Part shown: positions 63,594 to 64,000 of the stretch, piece by piece
How positions within the stretch are numbered: position 1 is the first letter of the stretch
Layout of the letters: every line of letters begins with the position of its first letter
Assembly (NCBI RefSeq): GCF_028728065.1
Contig: NZ_CP117812.1
Coordinates: 682,001-746,000 of the forward strand
Source of the DNA: Lentisphaera profundi
GTDB lineage: Bacteria > Verrucomicrobiota > Lentisphaeria > Lentisphaerales > Lentisphaeraceae
Direction: 5' to 3'
Length of the DNA: 64,000 bases
Translations under genes and position numbers: made by a program
Notes under the pieces: generated by a model
Database searches by the model: none
Told to the model about the DNA's origin: nothing
What the model saw: only the letters and a program-made list of their open reading frames with translations

Positions 63594-64000
63594 TTAGTTG
63601 AGTTCTTTTTTTATGCTAGTGAGTAATTTATGCATATTGTAAGCATTAGAAAAGTTCGGTTCTAGGGTGTTGTCATTTTTGCGTATGGCATTGATGAAGC
63701 TACGCCAGATATTAGGGCCTTGCGGGCAATCGACTTCAGACCAGAGGCCGTTCTGACGATCGGGGCCAGTACAGATCCTAAGGCTTGGTTCGCCATCCTT
63801 GATTTTGAGTGAGAGTCCACCTTTGTCACCATAGACGCGTAGTCTTAGTGAGTTGACTTCTCCAGTTGCCCAGCGACTTAAGTGAAATGAGCCAAGTGCG
63901 CCCCCTTTCATTTCGGCCATGATAACGGCAGAATCACTGGCGTCTAATTGAGTGTCGCCCAGGCGGTTTCCGGGAACATCTTTACGAAAAGATCTTTTAC
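63594..64000 (-). CDS. Gfo/Idh/MocA-family oxidoreductase, C-terminal part (5' cut by window)
   Basis: The frame stays open to the window edge, so at least 135 codons are present. RKDVPGNRLGDTQLDASDSA, VIMAEMKGGALGSFHLSRWA, LRLRVYGDKGGLSLKI and NIWRSFINAIRKND resemble the C-terminal sheet domain of Gfo/Idh/MocA NAD(P)-dependent sugar oxidoreductases. The Rossmann domain lies outside the window. The substrate is unknown; these enzymes oxidise or reduce sugars or inositols. It reads away from the small gene with a 70-bp gap. Confidence 0.75.
   Translation of the reverse strand, partial: KRSFRKDVPGNRLGDTQLDASDSAVIMAEMKGGALGSFHLSRWATGEVNSLRLRVYGDKGGLSLKIKDGEPSLRICTGPDRQNGLWSEVDCPQGPNIWRSFINAIRKNDNTLEPNFSNAYNMHKLLTSIKKELN

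Noticed and set aside
1-64000. CRISPR arrays, rRNA genes and prophage structural genes
   Set aside because: Nothing with the regular spaced repeats of a CRISPR array, no rRNA-like sequence, and no phage structural motifs were seen.

Overview
The window looks like part of a chromosome from a marine, polysaccharide-degrading member of the PVC superphylum, most likely a Lentisphaera-type bacterium. The evidence is five secreted S1 sulfatases, prepilin-like proteins starting with (K/R)KFTLIELL, two sets of PSD1/DUF1549-DUF1553 cytochromes with DUF1501 proteins, and planctomycete-style Ser/Thr kinases paired with ECF-like sigma factors. The intergenic DNA is AT-rich and carries several families of short hairpin-bearing repeats. 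No name can be proved from sequence reading alone.

Layout. 1-10 kb: the end of a large secreted protein (F5/8 type C plus NPCBM domains), then four leftward sulfatases and a secreted beta-propeller glycosidase, with a remnant gene and hairpin repeats between them. 10.4-13.8 kb: two nearly identical pseudopilins separated by a complete 1.6 kb insertion sequence with inverted ends. 14-20.4 kb: a MazG-like protein, a long sulfatase with a CAPQR active-site motif, a secreted esterase, and a zinc-ribbon/TM/PA14/toroid protein. 20.9-27.8 kb: a compact rightward operon encoding what looks like a full beta-mannoside phosphorolysis pathway. It holds a phosphohexomutase, a ROK sugar kinase fused to a mannose-6-phosphate isomerase, a GH130 phosphorylase, a GPH-type sugar symporter and an aldose-1-epimerase-like mutarotase. 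27.8-33 kb (leftward): membrane Ser/Thr kinase, ECF-like sigma factor, ABM-domain protein, tRNA-Ala(GGC) and dnaA. 33.2-37.2 kb (rightward, overlapping genes): a NagA-like protein that has lost key active-site residues, class II DAHP synthase, and a tandem PPK2 polyphosphate:AMP phosphotransferase. 37.2-41.6 kb (leftward): a 1061-residue homologue of the eukaryotic phosphorylase kinase alpha/beta subunit, and next to it a soluble Ser/Thr kinase. 41.8-46.4 kb (rightward): a divergent NAD-dependent DNA ligase followed by an SF2 helicase with a hydrophobic C-terminal segment. 46.4-61.5 kb (leftward): two paralogous PSD1 - DUF1501 - NHL blocks flanking a sigma factor and a frameshifted membrane kinase. 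61.9-64 kb: a ROK repressor-type regulator, a small unknown protein, and the C-terminal part of a Gfo/Idh/MocA oxidoreductase.

How it works together. The sulfatases and glycosidase suggest stripping of sulfated glycans outside the cytoplasm. The GH130 operon would then take up beta-mannosides and convert both halves to fructose-6-phosphate. The PSD1/DUF1501/NHL blocks are typical PVC accessory cassettes of unknown function. A palindrome (TTCAATGATTGAA and close variants) sits at the promoters of both blocks, in front of one internal NHL gene, and in the region divergent from the ROK regulator, so that regulator plausibly controls them. A different palindrome (TTACGTAA core) lies upstream of the mannoside operon and in the AT-rich region before the first pseudopilin. 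Most noteworthy are the phosphorylase-kinase-like protein, the ROK-regulated cassettes, the fused kinase-isomerase operon, the degenerate NagA paralogue, and the ligase-helicase pair.
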